A stretch of DNA of 64,000 bases. Origin: Negativibacillus massiliensis (GTDB lineage Bacteria; Bacillota; Clostridia; Oscillospirales; Ruminococcaceae). The notes below the pieces were generated by a model, which was not told where the DNA came from, ran no database searches, and was given only the letters and a program-made list of their open reading frames with translations. Below are positions 46,567-57,107 of this stretch, piece by piece. The position numbers were made by a program, and so were the translations under genes. The stretch spans positions 1-64,000 of the forward strand of contig NZ_FTRU01000006.1 of assembly GCF_900148495.1 (NCBI RefSeq), read 5' to 3'. Each line of letters begins with the position of its first letter. Within the stretch, counting starts at the first letter, position 1.

Positions 46567-48567
46567 TTATTCTTTTTCGTCTGCTTTAAAAGCTGCTTTT
46601 TCATCAATGTCCTGTCCGGATGGGAAATTGATAACCGGATCAGAAGCCTTTGGCTGCTCTTTCTGAGGTTCTGCACTGTTCTGTTCAATTGCAGGCTTTT
46701 TGGAGTCTTTCTCCTTCTTGCTGCGATGTTCTTCAAACACTGCAAAATCACCCTTCATCAGGCGGTCAAAATCTGCACCGTTGATTTTCTCAAACTCGTA
46801 CAGGAAGTCTGCCACCTTATGCAGCTGATCCATATGCTCGCTCAGAATCTGTTCACACTGATCGTAAGCATCATCGATAACAGCACGGATTTCTTCATCG
46901 ATCTGTGCTGCAACTGTTTCGGAATAGTCTCTGGAGTGACCCAGGTCACGTCCCAGGAATACTTCACTCTCATTCTGTCCATACACAATTGGACCTAAGC
47001 GATCGCTGAAACCATAGCGGGTAACCATTGCTTTTGCAATCTTGGTTGCACGCTCCAAGTCATTGGAAGCGCCGGTAGAGATATCATCCAGCACCAGTTT
47101 TTCTGCAATTCGTCCACCCAGCAGAGTAACGATGTTTTCCTGCATACCTTTTTTGGTCTGATAGCTGCGGTCCTCTTCTGGGAGACTCATGGTATATCCG
47201 CCTGCCATACCACGTGGGATAATCGAAATCTCATGTACCTTATCCTGTGTTTCACAGTAATAGGTGCTGACTGCATGGCCTGCCTCATGGAAACAGGTCA
47301 GTCTCTTATCCTTATCTGGAACAACATGGCTCTTCTTTTCCGGACCAGCCACAACCTTGATGGTTGCTTCTTCGATATCTACCATGGTGATTGCTTTTCT
47401 GCCGCGTCTTGCCGCAAGCAGTGCAGCCTCGTTGACCAGGTTTTCCAGATCCGCACCGGTAAAGCCAACGGTTGTTTTTGCAATGACGTTCAGGTCAATA
47501 TCCGGACCCAGTGGTTTATTCTTAGTGTGTACCTTCAGGATATCCTCTCTGCCTTTTACATCTGGATAGCCAACCACGATCTGACGGTCAAAACGTCCCG
47601 GACGAAGCAGTGCAGGGTCAAGGATATCTCTTCGGTTGGTTGCTGCCATTACGATAACACCGGTGTTGGCACCAAAACCATCCATCTCAACCAGCAACTG
47701 GTTCAAAGTCTGTTCTCTTTCATCGTGTCCGCCGCCAAGGCCTGCGCCTCTCTGACGTCCAACCGCATCGATCTCATCGATAAAGATGATGCTTGGTGCG
47801 GTCTTTTTCGCCTGATCAAACAGGTCACGTACACGGGATGCACCGACACCGACGAACATCTCAACGAAATCCGAACCGGAAATGGAGTAGAATGGAACTC
47901 CAGCTTCTCCCGCTACTGCTCTTGCAAGCAGGGTTTTACCGGTTCCTGGAGGGCCCATCAGCAGGACACCTTTCGGAATTCTTGCACCCAAAGAGTTAAA
48001 TTTTTTCGGGTCCTTCAAGAATTCTACAACCTCTACCAGTTCTTCCTTTTCTTCATCTGCACCAGCAACATCCTGGAAGGTGACGCGGCGTCCGTCTTCG
48101 ACCGGCTTTGGTTTTGCCTTGCCGAAAGTATTCATCTTGCCGCCTCCGCCGCCAGCCTGACGCATCATGAAAATCCACAGCACCGCCATACCGCCTAACA
48201 GAAGTAAGGTCGGCAGCAATGCAGAAATCAGCGATGGCTCTTTTGCCGGCAGATAGTTTCTCTTAAAGGTAGTATCATTTGTCTGTTCATACTGATCGAT
48301 GTATGGCTTTACATCTTCATTAAACTGGGAAATGCTTGCGAGCTGATACTCAACCGGCTGATTTTTGCCTTCGATTTTCATGGTCAGATTGCCGTTGTCA
48401 TAGTCAATCTGGTACTCTTCCACCTTTCCCTGTTTGAAATAATCAAGTACCTCATAATATTTCATGGTCGAAACCGGCTTATCCATCGACATCATCGCAA
48501 ACAACAGCACGATGAGCAGACCGAACATAGCCAGGTACATGATAATTCCTTTGGACTTTCTCGGCAC
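46567..48567 (-). CDS. ftsH: ATP-dependent zinc metalloprotease FtsH
   Basis: 666 residues. Two membrane helices (about 8-28 and 115-135) bracket an external domain; AAA module with Walker A GPPGTGKT (205-212), Walker [30 protein letters not shown]; zinc site HEAGH (427-431). Degrades misassembled membrane proteins and some regulators. The C-terminal tail (from about 620) is Glu/Lys-rich and disordered. Start is GTG 48567 after AGGAG. Last gene of the cluster, 44 bp after hpt. Confidence 0.97.
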   Translation of the reverse strand: MPRKSKGIIMYLAMFGLLIVLLFAMMSMDKPVSTMKYYEVLDYFKQGKVEEYQIDYDNGNLTMKIEGKNQPVEYQLASISQFNEDVKPYIDQYEQTNDTTFKRNYLPAKEPSLISALLPTLLLLGGMAVLWIFMMRQAGGGGGKMNTFGKAKPKPVEDGRRVTFQDVAGADEEKEELVEVVEFLKDPKKFNSLGARIPKGVLLMGPPGTGKTLLARAVAGEAGVPFYSISGSDFVEMFVGVGASRVRDLFDQAKKTAPSIIFIDEIDAVGRQRGAGLGGGHDEREQTLNQLLVEMDGFGANTGVIVMAATNRRDILDPALLRPGRFDRQIVVGYPDVKGREDILKVHTKNKPLGPDIDLNVIAKTTVGFTGADLENLVNEAALLAARRGRKAITMVDIEEATIKVVAGPEKKSHVVPDKDKRLTCFHEAGHAVSTYYCETQDKVHEISIIPRGMAGGYTMSLPEEDRSYQTKKGMQENIVTLLGGRIAEKLVLDDISTGASNDLERATKIAKAMVTRYGFSDRLGPIVYGQNESEVFLGRDLGHSRDYSETVAAQIDEEIRAVIDDAYDQCEQILSEHMDQLHKVADFLYEFEKINGADFDRLMKGDFAVFEEHRSKKEKDSKKPAIEQNSAEPQKEQPKASDPVINFPSGQDIDEKAAFKADEKE

Positions 48568-48611
48568 GAATGATTCACTCCTATCTCAAAATGATTTTTA
48601 CTGTTCCTGAT

Positions 48612-49160
48612 TTATTTCTCATACACTTCTGGTTTCAGGACACCAATGTATGGCAGATTGCGGTATTTTTCTGCAAAATCCAAGCCATAGCCTACCACAA
48701 ACTCATCCGGTACTTCAAAGCAGGAATAATCCGGTGCAATGTCAGCTTCTCTTCTTGCAGGCTTGTTGAGCAGGGTAGCAATACGGATACTTGCTGGGTT
48801 TCTTTCTTTGAGAATCTCTCTGAGATAATAAAGGGTCTTGCCGCTGTCAAGGATATCCTCAACCAGCAGCAGGTCATATCCTTCCAGGTTCAGGTCAAGG
48901 TCCTTGATAATCTTAACCACACCGGAGGTTTTGGTTCCGCTTCCATAGCTGGATACGGACATGAAGTCGATTCTTGCGTGGCAGTCTACCGAACGCATCA
49001 GGTCAGCCATAAAAACAACCGAACCTTTGAGTACACTTACCATCAGCAGGTTTTTGTCCTGATAATCTTCTGTAATCTGTCTTCCAATTTCCTGTACTTT
49101 TGCCAAAATTTCTTCTTCCGAAAGAAGTACTTTCAGAATGTCATCCTGCATCTTTTTCAT
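48612..49160 (-). CDS. hpt: Hypoxanthine-guanine phosphoribosyltransferase
   Basis: 182 residues. PRPP-binding loop [17 protein letters not shown], plus [14 protein letters not shown] and the [20 protein letters not shown] end. Converts hypoxanthine and guanine to IMP and GMP. Its ATG overlaps the tilS stop (ATGA). tilS-hpt-ftsH is a widely kept Firmicute order. Confidence 0.96.
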   Translation of the reverse strand: MKKMQDDILKVLLSEEEILAKVQEIGRQITEDYQDKNLLMVSVLKGSVVFMADLMRSVDCHARIDFMSVSSYGSGTKTSGVVKIIKDLDLNLEGYDLLLVEDILDSGKTLYYLREILKERNPASIRIATLLNKPARREADIAPDYSCFEVPDEFVVGYGLDFAEKYRNLPYIGVLKPEVYEK

Positions 49161-50539
49161 CTGTTATCCTCCTTAATCTCGATCAGCGCAATTCGTTTGC
49201 TGTTTTCGTCCGGCATTGCTCTTTTGGATACGCCAAAGCCTTCCACCCACACAACACCTTCACTGTCGCTGACCACAACGCTCCTCCATCGTTTTTCCTG
49301 AGGCGTTTTTGCCTCATTCCACATTTTTTTTAAAGGTTTGGAACCTTGTTTATTATATACCGCAATGCGGTCTCCGTCCTTTCGCTGGCGGAATACCGCA
49401 ATATTCTTCATTTTATCACAATCAATTGCATTTTTTAAGATGCTGGGGTCTTTTTTAAAGAAAAGTTTATATTCTTCTGCTGAATAAAAATTCACCCAAA
49501 CACTTTTTCCTGAAAATAAGACGGTTTCTCCTTCCGCAAACGGCTGTTCAAAATAAGGTTGACGCTGATTTGGGTAAAAAACCGCCGTATCAATCCAAAT
49601 ACTTTTCTCATCCGCACAAAGTGCCGTCCCGTAACAAAGTTCTGTCTTGCCGCTTCCCTGCAAAGCTCTCTGCTGCATTTCCCGAACTTTACAGAAATCC
49701 GGTTCCTGACCAAGCTCTGTCATCATGTGCAGCAATATCCTCCTCTGCATGGCAGGGTGAAGTTTTAAAAACTCCTTGCGGTCCACTGCATACATCCGGT
49801 CATGCAGCGCAATCCTCTGGTATTCCTTGCTGCACATCTGGTCAAGCAGCTGATTTTCTGCCTGAGCCGTAACGCTCAAGTGAAGAATGCTTTTTAAAAA
49901 GGCAGGATTTAACTGCTGCATCTCGGGCATAATGCGGTGACGGATACGGTTTCTGGTATAAAGATCGGTCAGGTTGGTGCTGTCGGTCACAAACAAAATA
50001 TTCTGTTCGTCACAGAAGTTCTCGATCTCTTCCCGGGAACATTCAATCAGCGGACGGATAATGTTGCCCCTGACCGGTGGAATCGCTCCCAGACCATTCA
50101 GTCCCGTTCCTCTTGCAAGGTAAAACAGCAGCGTTTCCGCGTTGTCATTAAGATTATGCGCCGTTGCAATCTTGGTGGAAGTCCCAAACTCCTGTGCTGT
50201 CTCTTCAAAAAAGCGATAGCGTTCTTCACGGGACAATGCCTCTACTGATTTTCCCTGCTCTTTTGCAAGGCGCTGTGCATCAATTTCCCGTACCGAAAGC
50301 TCGATATGATGCTCGGTGCAAAACTGACGCACAAACGCTTCATCCCGATTGGATTCTTCTCCCCGCAGATGATGGTTGAGATGGCAGGCGCTGACCGTGA
50401 TGAAAAGCTCCTCTCGTAGCTGCCACAACAGAGTGAGCAGTGCGCTCGAATCCGCTCCGCCGGAAAACGCGACCACAACGTGATCTCCCTTTTGTACCAT
50501 CTGGTACCGCTGTATGGTCTGTAATACTTTATGGCGCAT
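49157..50539 (-). CDS. tilS: tRNA(Ile)-lysidine synthase
   Basis: 460 residues. N-type ATP pyrophosphatase with SGGADSS (26-32), [30 protein letters not shown] and [11 protein letters not shown]-terminal TilS-specific domains. Converts the wobble C of tRNA-Ile(CAU) to lysidine, essential for AUA decoding. I start at ATG 50539, which overlaps the dnaB end by eleven bases with GGGAG upstream; an earlier in-frame ATG at 50590 would lie deeper in dnaB. Confidence 0.95.
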   Translation of the reverse strand: MRHKVLQTIQRYQMVQKGDHVVVAFSGGADSSALLTLLWQLREELFITVSACHLNHHLRGEESNRDEAFVRQFCTEHHIELSVREIDAQRLAKEQGKSVEALSREERYRFFEETAQEFGTSTKIATAHNLNDNAETLLFYLARGTGLNGLGAIPPVRGNIIRPLIECSREEIENFCDEQNILFVTDSTNLTDLYTRNRIRHRIMPEMQQLNPAFLKSILHLSVTAQAENQLLDQMCSKEYQRIALHDRMYAVDRKEFLKLHPAMQRRILLHMMTELGQEPDFCKVREMQQRALQGSGKTELCYGTALCADEKSIWIDTAVFYPNQRQPYFEQPFAEGETVLFSGKSVWVNFYSAEEYKLFFKKDPSILKNAIDCDKMKNIAVFRQRKDGDRIAVYNKQGSKPLKKMWNEAKTPQEKRWRSVVVSDSEGVVWVEGFGVSKRAMPDENSKRIALIEIKEDNR

Positions 50540-51878
50540 CGCGGAACAGCTCCCTGCTGATAAATCGGGTGTGCTCACCATCCCAGGCAAGTTTTACCGT
50601 ATCGGTAGCACCATGTCTGTTTTTGGCAACGATACACTCAGCGACACCCTTATCCTCACTGTCTTCGTTATAGTATTCATCACGGTACAAAAACATGACC
50701 AGATCGGCGTCCTGCTCGATAGAACCGGACTCACGCAGGTCGGACAATACCGGACGATGATCTCCCGTACGCTTATCCGGGCTTCGGGAAAGCTGAGAGA
50801 GGGTGATGATCGGCACATCCAGTTCCTTTGCCATTACCTTTAGATTTCGTGTAATCTCAGAAACTTCCTGTACACGGTTATCGATTCGTCTGCCCGAAGA
50901 CATCAGCTGAAGGTAGTCGATGATAACAAGACCCAGATTGCGAATTCTTCTGAGCTTTGCCTTCATTTCCGCTACTGTAATGCCTGCGGTATCGTCAATG
51001 TACATCGGCATCTTGGCGATAGTCTGTGCCGAAAGTGCAAGCTTGGTCCAGTCGTCCACACTCAGGTTTCCGCTTCGCAGCTGGGAACCCTGAATGAGCG
51101 CATCGGATGAAAGCATTCTGGTAATCAGCTGCTCCCGGCTCATTTCCAGCGAGAAGATTGCCACTGCATGCCCCTGTTTTGCCACATTGGATGCAATGTT
51201 CATCATGAAGGAGGATTTTCCCATTGCCGGACGGGCAGCAAGCAGGATCAGGTCGGTGCGGTTAAGTCCGGTCGTCAAACTGTCCAGTGCGGAAAAACCG
51301 GTTGGGATTCCGACATACTGTTTTTTGTCGTCCCCCGATATTCTCTGAAGCTTGTCATACAGTTCAAAAATTGCGCGGTCAACCTTAACCAGACCGGTCG
51401 CATCCTTGCCCTGACGGATTTCATAAAGCTTCTGCTCAGCAAATTCCATCAATCCTCTGGCATCTGCATCACTCTTTTCCGAATTGGTAATGATGCTTTT
51501 TGCCACATTGATGAGGGTACGCATATAGTATTTTTCCTGCACCAGCTTGGCGTAGGCTTCTACGTTTGCTGCACTCGGAACAACCTGAACCAGCTGGGTC
51601 AGATAGACCTTCGCATCTCCGTCGCTTGCAAAGATTCGTTCTGCCTTGGCTTTTTCCAAAACTGTGATAAAGTCAATAGGTTGAGCCGAGGTAAACATTC
51701 CCAGCATGATAGAAAACAGCTGCTGGTGCTGCGGACGGTAGAAACTTTCCGGAACAAGCAGCTCCAAAACTCGGCTGATACACTCCGGTTCAATCAGGAT
51801 AGCACCCAGCACCGACTGTTCTGCTTCCAAACTGAACGGCAATTGTTCTATGTTAAAGTCAAGATTTTCCTCTGCCAT
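50529..51878 (-). CDS. dnaB: Replicative DNA helicase DnaB
   Basis: 449 residues. N-terminal helical domain (LPFSLEAEQSVLGAILIEPE) and RecA-type C-domain with Walker A ARPAMGKSS, Walker B LVIIDYLQLM and LSQLSRSPDKRTGDHRP, LRESGSIEQDADLVMFLYRD. The hexamer unwinds the fork. rplI upstream and dnaB downstream is a standard neighbour pair; tilS overlaps its 3' end. Confidence 0.97.
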   Translation of the reverse strand: MAEENLDFNIEQLPFSLEAEQSVLGAILIEPECISRVLELLVPESFYRPQHQQLFSIMLGMFTSAQPIDFITVLEKAKAERIFASDGDAKVYLTQLVQVVPSAANVEAYAKLVQEKYYMRTLINVAKSIITNSEKSDADARGLMEFAEQKLYEIRQGKDATGLVKVDRAIFELYDKLQRISGDDKKQYVGIPTGFSALDSLTTGLNRTDLILLAARPAMGKSSFMMNIASNVAKQGHAVAIFSLEMSREQLITRMLSSDALIQGSQLRSGNLSVDDWTKLALSAQTIAKMPMYIDDTAGITVAEMKAKLRRIRNLGLVIIDYLQLMSSGRRIDNRVQEVSEITRNLKVMAKELDVPIITLSQLSRSPDKRTGDHRPVLSDLRESGSIEQDADLVMFLYRDEYYNEDSEDKGVAECIVAKNRHGATDTVKLAWDGEHTRFISRELFRDAP

Positions 51879-51922
51879 CTGTCCGATTCCTCCTTTCCTT
51901 CAAAAGTATTATACAGACAGGC

Positions 51923-51949
51923 AGCCGTCTCAAACAGCTCGAGACGGCT
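51923..51949 (-). other. Hairpin and possible internal promoter between rplI and dnaB
   Basis: AGCCGTCTC (51923-51931) pairs with GAGACGGCT (51941-51949). On the minus strand no T-run follows, so it is not a proper terminator for rplI; a TATAAT (about 51909-51914) lies just downstream and could give dnaB its own start. Confidence 0.45.
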
Positions 51950-51964
51950 TTCCCTTTTTCTTAT

Positions 51965-52405
51965 TTATTCTCCAACTTCAACAGTCATCTTTGCAGAAAT
52001 TCCAGTGTAGAGTTTTACCTCTGCGGTATAGCTGCCAAATGCTTTAATTTCGTTGACGCTGATCTTCTTTTTGTCAACGGTTACCTTGTACTGAGCTGCG
52101 ATTGCATCTGCAATTTCCTTGGTGGTAACCGAGCCAAACAGCTTGCCGTTGGAACCAGCTTTTGCTTTTACAACGACCTTTTTGCCTTCCAGCTGTTTTG
52201 CCGAAGCCATAGCAGCTTCCTTTTCCACCTGGATCTTGTGCTGTTTGGAAGCCTCTTTTGCTTTGAGCTCACCGATTGCCTGGTTGTTTGCTTCAATTGC
52301 AAGTCCTTTTGGAAGCAGGAAGTTTCTTGCATAACCATCTGCTGCGTTGATCATTTCGCCTTTCTTTCCGCTTCCCTTTACATCCTGTGTTAAAATTACT
52401 TTCAT
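51965..52405 (-). CDS. rplI: 50S ribosomal protein L9
   Basis: 146 residues. [20 protein letters not shown] and [14 protein letters not shown] are the RNA-binding N-terminal domain, a long connecting helix (40-75) and the C-terminal domain. Standard length. Between gdpP and dnaB, the common Firmicute arrangement. Confidence 0.97.
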   Translation of the reverse strand: MKVILTQDVKGSGKKGEMINAADGYARNFLLPKGLAIEANNQAIGELKAKEASKQHKIQVEKEAAMASAKQLEGKKVVVKAKAGSNGKLFGSVTTKEIADAIAAQYKVTVDKKKISVNEIKAFGSYTAEVKLYTGISAKMTVEVGE

Positions 52406-52444
52406 TGTCCTCTTCTTCCTTTCATCGATTTTCCTGAAAACAAA

Positions 52445-54499
52445 CTAAGCCTTCTTCTCTTCCTTTACCTCTTCCGGCACCATCTGTACCGGTCCCGGCT
52501 CAGACTGAGTCAGTGCTTTTGGCTCATCCTTGTTCTCCAGGGTATCGTAATATTCATCAATTGCCTGTAACAGGCGGGCTCTGCCCTCTTCCAGGTCAAT
52601 GCCCTTTGTCTGGGCGCCTGCCATGGTCAGATGACCGCCGCCGCCAAGTTTTTCCATGATAATCTGAACATTGAGTTTACCCATACTTCTTGCCGAATAG
52701 GCAACCACATTGTCCGATTCATAGTAGAATACAAAGGATGCATCAACATCCTCGATTCCAAGCAGCTCATCGGCAGCCTGCGCCGAAACAATCTTGATTT
52801 CATCAATCTTCTGCGATACAGAACAGATCGCACATCGACGATAGATCTTCGCCGAAGAAACCACTTTGCAGCGCTCCTGATAAGCCTGCATGGTGGAAGC
52901 AAACAAGCGTTTTACCTCGACGGTATCTGCGCCCATCCTTCTTAAATAAGCTGCTGCCTCAAAGGTACGCACGCCGGTACGCAGAATAAAGTTCTTGGTA
53001 TCCAGCATCATACCGGCAAGCAGCGCTTCTGCTGCGGCAGAGTTCGGTTTAAATTTATCGCCGAAATACTGCACCAGCTCTGCAACCATTTCGGACGCAC
53101 TGGAAGCGTATGGCTCGTGGTGGAAAATAACTGCATTGTCGATATAGTCCACCATTTTACGGTGATGGTCGATTACCACCACGTTCTTGCACTTTTTATA
53201 AACTTCCGGAGCTTCGATAAAGTGTGGGGTATGTACATCGACGATAATCAAAAGAGTATCGTCGCTGACATAATCGAGCGCTACCTCCGGCTCAATAAAC
53301 GCCGTTTCAAATCCCTGTTCTAGCAATCTTGCATGCAGCTGTTTTACCATGTTTGCACGGCTGTTTAAGATGATCTTAACCTGCTTGCCCATCTGCTGGA
53401 TTGGGTAATACAATCCGACTCCGGCACCCAGACAGTCAAGATCGGCAAAACGATGTCCCATAATCAGGACATTGGAACAGGAGTCGAGCAGCTCGCTCAG
53501 CGCTGCGGCAACGATACGGGTCTTTACCTTGGTACGCTTCTCGATACCCTTGGAAACGCCGCCATAGAACTCGTAACCGTTCTTGTTCTTGACCGCAGCC
53601 TGGTCGCCGCCTCGTCCCAATGCCATATCCAGCGCCTGACTTGCAAATTTCTCTGCCTGGAGCAGGCTCTGGGCATCCCTGCCCACACCAATGGAGAGGG
53701 TTGCCGGCATCTTATCGTTTGCGTTAATTTTGCGCACAGTATCCAGAATGGTAAATCTCTCTTCCACAATCGAACGCATATAACGCTCTTCAAAGGCTAC
53801 AAAATAACGGTCCTTCTCCAGTTTTTTGATGACACCGTTATAGTTTTCGACATAACATTCGATCTGATACTCGATTTCACCCATGATCTGGGAGCGCTCG
53901 TTTTCACGTGCGCTCTGCAAAAGCTCCTCGTAGTTATCGATCAGGATGATTGCCGCTACCGGACGAGAAGAGAAATACTCTTTGGCTATGCGTTTAAGCT
54001 TATCATCATCGATCAGATAAATTACATTCAGGCGATTTTCTTCCTCACCGGTCGGCGCATGATATGCTGTATACTGGTGACCTTTATATTCGACACCATA
54101 TCCCTGTGCCGGACAGTCTGCCTGAAGGTTAATGCTCGGAAAATACTCTGCCAGACCGTGACCAAAGCAGTCCTCTCCGCCAAACACTTTTTCCCTCATC
54201 TGGTTGTTGTACCAGATGACCTCACCGCCGCGGCGTGTCACCAGGACCGGCAGAGGGAAATCTCGAAGTGCCTTATTGGTATACGGAGAAAGCTGTTTTT
54301 CCATCGTCTGATAAAACTTGTTGATGCTCTTGTTCATCGACATCAAAAGATAGAAAACCAGCAGTGTCAGCACAAGCAGAATAAATAATCCTGCATACAT
54401 CCACAGATTCTGGGACAAAAGCGCTGTGACCAGTGCTGCCACATTGACCAGTCCCAGTACCACCATCAGTGGTACAAATAAAAATAATCGTTTTCTCAT
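52445..54499 (-). CDS. gdpP: Cyclic-di-AMP phosphodiesterase GdpP
   Basis: 684 residues. Two membrane helices (5-60), a PAS-like domain, a degenerate GGDEF domain (about 170-300; TLSIGVGRDAQSLLQAE) and DHH/DHHA1 domains with MGHRFADLDCLGAG, IVDVHTPHFI, IDHHRK and GGGGHLTMAGAQ. Breaks c-di-AMP to pApA and so affects wall and osmotic balance. Upstream of rplI as in Bacillus. Confidence 0.96.
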   Translation of the reverse strand: MRKRLFLFVPLMVVLGLVNVAALVTALLSQNLWMYAGLFILLVLTLLVFYLLMSMNKSINKFYQTMEKQLSPYTNKALRDFPLPVLVTRRGGEVIWYNNQMREKVFGGEDCFGHGLAEYFPSINLQADCPAQGYGVEYKGHQYTAYHAPTGEEENRLNVIYLIDDDKLKRIAKEYFSSRPVAAIILIDNYEELLQSARENERSQIMGEIEYQIECYVENYNGVIKKLEKDRYFVAFEERYMRSIVEERFTILDTVRKINANDKMPATLSIGVGRDAQSLLQAEKFASQALDMALGRGGDQAAVKNKNGYEFYGGVSKGIEKRTKVKTRIVAAALSELLDSCSNVLIMGHRFADLDCLGAGVGLYYPIQQMGKQVKIILNSRANMVKQLHARLLEQGFETAFIEPEVALDYVSDDTLLIIVDVHTPHFIEAPEVYKKCKNVVVIDHHRKMVDYIDNAVIFHHEPYASSASEMVAELVQYFGDKFKPNSAAAEALLAGMMLDTKNFILRTGVRTFEAAAYLRRMGADTVEVKRLFASTMQAYQERCKVVSSAKIYRRCAICSVSQKIDEIKIVSAQAADELLGIEDVDASFVFYYESDNVVAYSARSMGKLNVQIIMEKLGGGGHLTMAGAQTKGIDLEEGRARLLQAIDEYYDTLENKDEPKALTQSEPGPVQMVPEEVKEEKKA

Positions 54500-54539
54500 G
54501 TCACATACTTTCTTTCCTTCACAAAGGACAAGTAAATCA

Positions 54540-56486
54540 CTATGCTTCCTGAATTACGGTCAAGATCATTGGGCTGCGCTTTGTTTTGTTGTAAACATAG
54601 CGGCTGACCTCGTCTTTCATGCGGTTTTTCAGGCTGGTCCAGTCGCGAACGCCGTTGTTCATCGACTCTTCCAGTGTATTCTTTGCCAGATCCCTCGCAC
54701 CATTGATCATATCCTCAGCTTCTCTGACATAGACAAAGCCGCGGGAGATAATGTCCGGTCCAGCCACGATCTTTTTGGTTTTGGTATTGATTGCAGCTAC
54801 CACCACAATCAGTCCATCTTCAGCAAGGTGTTTGCGGTCTCTCAGTACGATGCTTCCAACGTCACCTACACCCAGGCCATCCACCATGACAGCACCGGAT
54901 GGAACCTCACCGCCCAGACGGAATACTTCTCCGTCTGTTTCCAGCACCTGTCCGATTGCCGGGATGATAACATGATCTTCGTCAATTCCCATCTGTTTTG
55001 CAACCATTGCATATTTTCTCAGGTGCTTGTATTCGCCATGTACCGGCAGGATATATTTTGGTCTTGTCAGAGCCATCATCAGTTTCTGTTCATCCTGACA
55101 TGCGTGACCGGATACATGGACGTCGTACATCTTTTCATAGATGACTTCTGCACCCAGCTGAAGCAATTCGTTAACAACACGGTTGACAAATTTTTCATTT
55201 CCTGGGATTGGACGGGCAGAAATAATGATAAAGTCGTTCGGTGTCACCTTTACCTTGCGGTGTTCACTCATTGCCATTCGGCTCAGAGCGGACATCGGCT
55301 CACCCTGGCTTCCGGTAGTAATCAGCACCACTTCATTAAACGGCAGTCGGTTTGCCACGTCGATATCCACCAGAACACCACTTGGAACCTTCAGATAACC
55401 CAGTTCAATCGCGGTTGCCACAACATTGACCATGCTGCGTCCCGAAACTGAAACTTTCTTGTCGTATTTTGCAGCATAATCGATGATCTGCTGGATTCGG
55501 TGGATGTTGGAAGCGAAGGTCGCAATGATAATTCTGCGATCGCCTGCCATCTGGAACAGTTTGTTAAACGACTCTCCTACTGTACGCTCGCTCGGCGTGC
55601 TGCCCGGCATCTCCACATTGGTGGAATCCGGCAGAAGTGCCAGAACACCCTCTTTGCCCAGCTCTCCAAAACGACCCAGATCGATGACGCCGCCTTCAAT
55701 TGGAGTATAATCGACCTTAAAGTCTCCAGTCTGTACAATAATGCCGGCTGGAGTATGAACTGCCATCGCACAAGCATCCGGAATCGAGTGGTTTACCCGA
55801 ATAAATTCCACCGACATACAGCCTGCCTTGATAACGTCTCCTGGTTTTACTTCGGTCATGCGAACCTGATTACTCAGTCCATGCTCTTTGAGTTTGTTTT
55901 TAATCAGTCCCACTGTCAGCTTAGTTGCATACAGTGGGGCGTTGATCTCCTTCATCAGATAAGGGATACCGCCGATATGGTCCTCATGTCCATGGGTGAT
56001 AAAGACACCGCGAATTTTTTCTTTGTTCTGAATAACATAGGTGAAATCCGGGATAACGATATCAATACCCAGCATGGTTTCATCTGGAAAAGCAAGACCG
56101 CAGTCAATGATGAACATATCGTTTCCGCACTCATACACGGTCATGTTTTTTCCAATCTCATTTAAGCCGCCCAGTGGAATAATGCGGACAATTGGCTTTT
56201 TGGAATTATCCTTTTTCTTGCGTCCTCTGTTTTCTGTGCGATTGTTAGTGGTTTTTTCCTTATTGTTTTCCTGTTTTCCCTTATTTTGTGCGGATTTTTT
56301 GTTGGTGTCTTTTGTTTTAGCTGTTTTTCCGCCTTTTCCCACCGAATCTTTTACCAGCTCAATCGCGCTCTGAACAGCCTGTTCCAGCATATCTGCCGGC
56401 TGTTTTGGTTTTCGGTTATAACGCCTAGTCGGCTTTTGCCCCTTTTTTGGTGCAGAAGCCGGAGCGTTGGTGTTTTTTTCATTCAT
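54540..56486 (-). CDS. rnj: Ribonuclease J
   Basis: 648 residues. Beta-CASP metallo-beta-lactamase RNase, both endonuclease and 5' exonuclease, central to mRNA decay and rRNA maturation. HGHEDHIGGIPYL is the metal motif; TGDFKVDYTP, FASNIHRIQQII, GSQGEPMSALSRMA, HVSGHACQDE and LPVHGEYKHL follow. Residues 1-100 are a basic disordered extension (Lys/Asn/Thr-rich, KKGQKPTRRYNRKPKQP) absent from Bacillus RnjA (555). Start ATG 56486, nine bases after AGGAGG; the frame runs further up but without a ribosome site. A leader of some 355 nt precedes it. Confidence 0.95.
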   Translation of the reverse strand: MNEKNTNAPASAPKKGQKPTRRYNRKPKQPADMLEQAVQSAIELVKDSVGKGGKTAKTKDTNKKSAQNKGKQENNKEKTTNNRTENRGRKKKDNSKKPIVRIIPLGGLNEIGKNMTVYECGNDMFIIDCGLAFPDETMLGIDIVIPDFTYVIQNKEKIRGVFITHGHEDHIGGIPYLMKEINAPLYATKLTVGLIKNKLKEHGLSNQVRMTEVKPGDVIKAGCMSVEFIRVNHSIPDACAMAVHTPAGIIVQTGDFKVDYTPIEGGVIDLGRFGELGKEGVLALLPDSTNVEMPGSTPSERTVGESFNKLFQMAGDRRIIIATFASNIHRIQQIIDYAAKYDKKVSVSGRSMVNVVATAIELGYLKVPSGVLVDIDVANRLPFNEVVLITTGSQGEPMSALSRMAMSEHRKVKVTPNDFIIISARPIPGNEKFVNRVVNELLQLGAEVIYEKMYDVHVSGHACQDEQKLMMALTRPKYILPVHGEYKHLRKYAMVAKQMGIDEDHVIIPAIGQVLETDGEVFRLGGEVPSGAVMVDGLGVGDVGSIVLRDRKHLAEDGLIVVVAAINTKTKKIVAGPDIISRGFVYVREAEDMINGARDLAKNTLEESMNNGVRDWTSLKNRMKDEVSRYVYNKTKRSPMILTVIQEA

Positions 56487-56841
56487 GTAACCATTCCTCC
56501 TAGTTGTCTTGGTTGTTTCCACGTTGGTCCGTTCTTTCATACGTTTACCTTGTTTGTTCCTGTCAGTACTTGTTCTGTTCTTTCCCAAACGGAAAACATG
56601 GAAGTAATTTGTTTTGTTCCGAACAATATCTTTTTATCTGGCTTTTTCATGTATTTTCCGTTCCCTGAAAAAGCATCCGTTCAAAAAAGCTTTTCGGATT
56701 CGTCTTGCTTTCAGAATAACCTTTCTGAAAAATAATATTTTTATCAAAACAGGGCCATCCCTGTAATCAGCATATCTGTTATTTTAGCGCAAATACCTCT
56801 CATATCCTGTTACTGCGCAAATAACCCATCATAAAGTATTC
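56487..56841 (-). other. Long 5' leader of rnj
   Basis: About 355 nt between the predicted start of transcription and the rnj ATG. It can fold into hairpins (ATCCG with CGGAT around a T-run at about 56678-56704; TTTCAGAA with TTCTGAAA near 56708-56730) and repeats TATTTGCGC twice near its 5' end. No convincing gene on either strand; the remainder of 56877-57107 holds only the rnhA promoter. Confidence 0.6.
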
Positions 56842-56847
56842 TTTTTT

Positions 56848-56876
56848 ATTGTACCCTGACCACCCAAAGATGTCAA
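56848..56876 (-). promoter_or_regulatory. Promoter of the rnj cluster
   Basis: Minus strand TTGACA (56871-56876), 17-bp spacer, TACAAT (56848-56853). No better promoter is seen closer to rnj. Confidence 0.82.
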
Positions 56877-56986
56877 GGTATTGCTGTACTTCTTGCAGCC
56901 TTCTTTCCTGCCCCAGACTGTTCTCTTGGCAGTATGGGAAGTTTGACCTTTTCTATGCGCGATTCTCCGCTTTTTCCTGTTTACTC

Positions 56987-57015
56987 TTGTGCTGCTGTTT
57001 TGAATCAGATATAAT
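56987..57015 (+). promoter_or_regulatory. Promoter of rnhA
   Basis: TTGTGC (56987-56992), 17-bp spacer, TATAAT (57010-57015), leader about 85 nt. Confidence 0.75.
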
Positions 57016-57107
57016 AAACAGAGGAATCGGTTTAAGATCAGCTGATAAAGCCTACAATCTGATTATAACAGGTTCCGATCTTTTGACTTTCAGAAAGGAC
57101 TTTTGCC

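Noticed and set aside
47233-48198. 321-residue frame antisense to ftsH
   Set aside because: Overlaps the AAA domain of ftsH entirely; Cys-rich shadow reading.
56286-56735. 149-residue plus-strand frame across the rnj start and leader
   Set aside because: No ribosome site, Phe/Ser/Cys-rich, overlaps rnj on the opposite strand.
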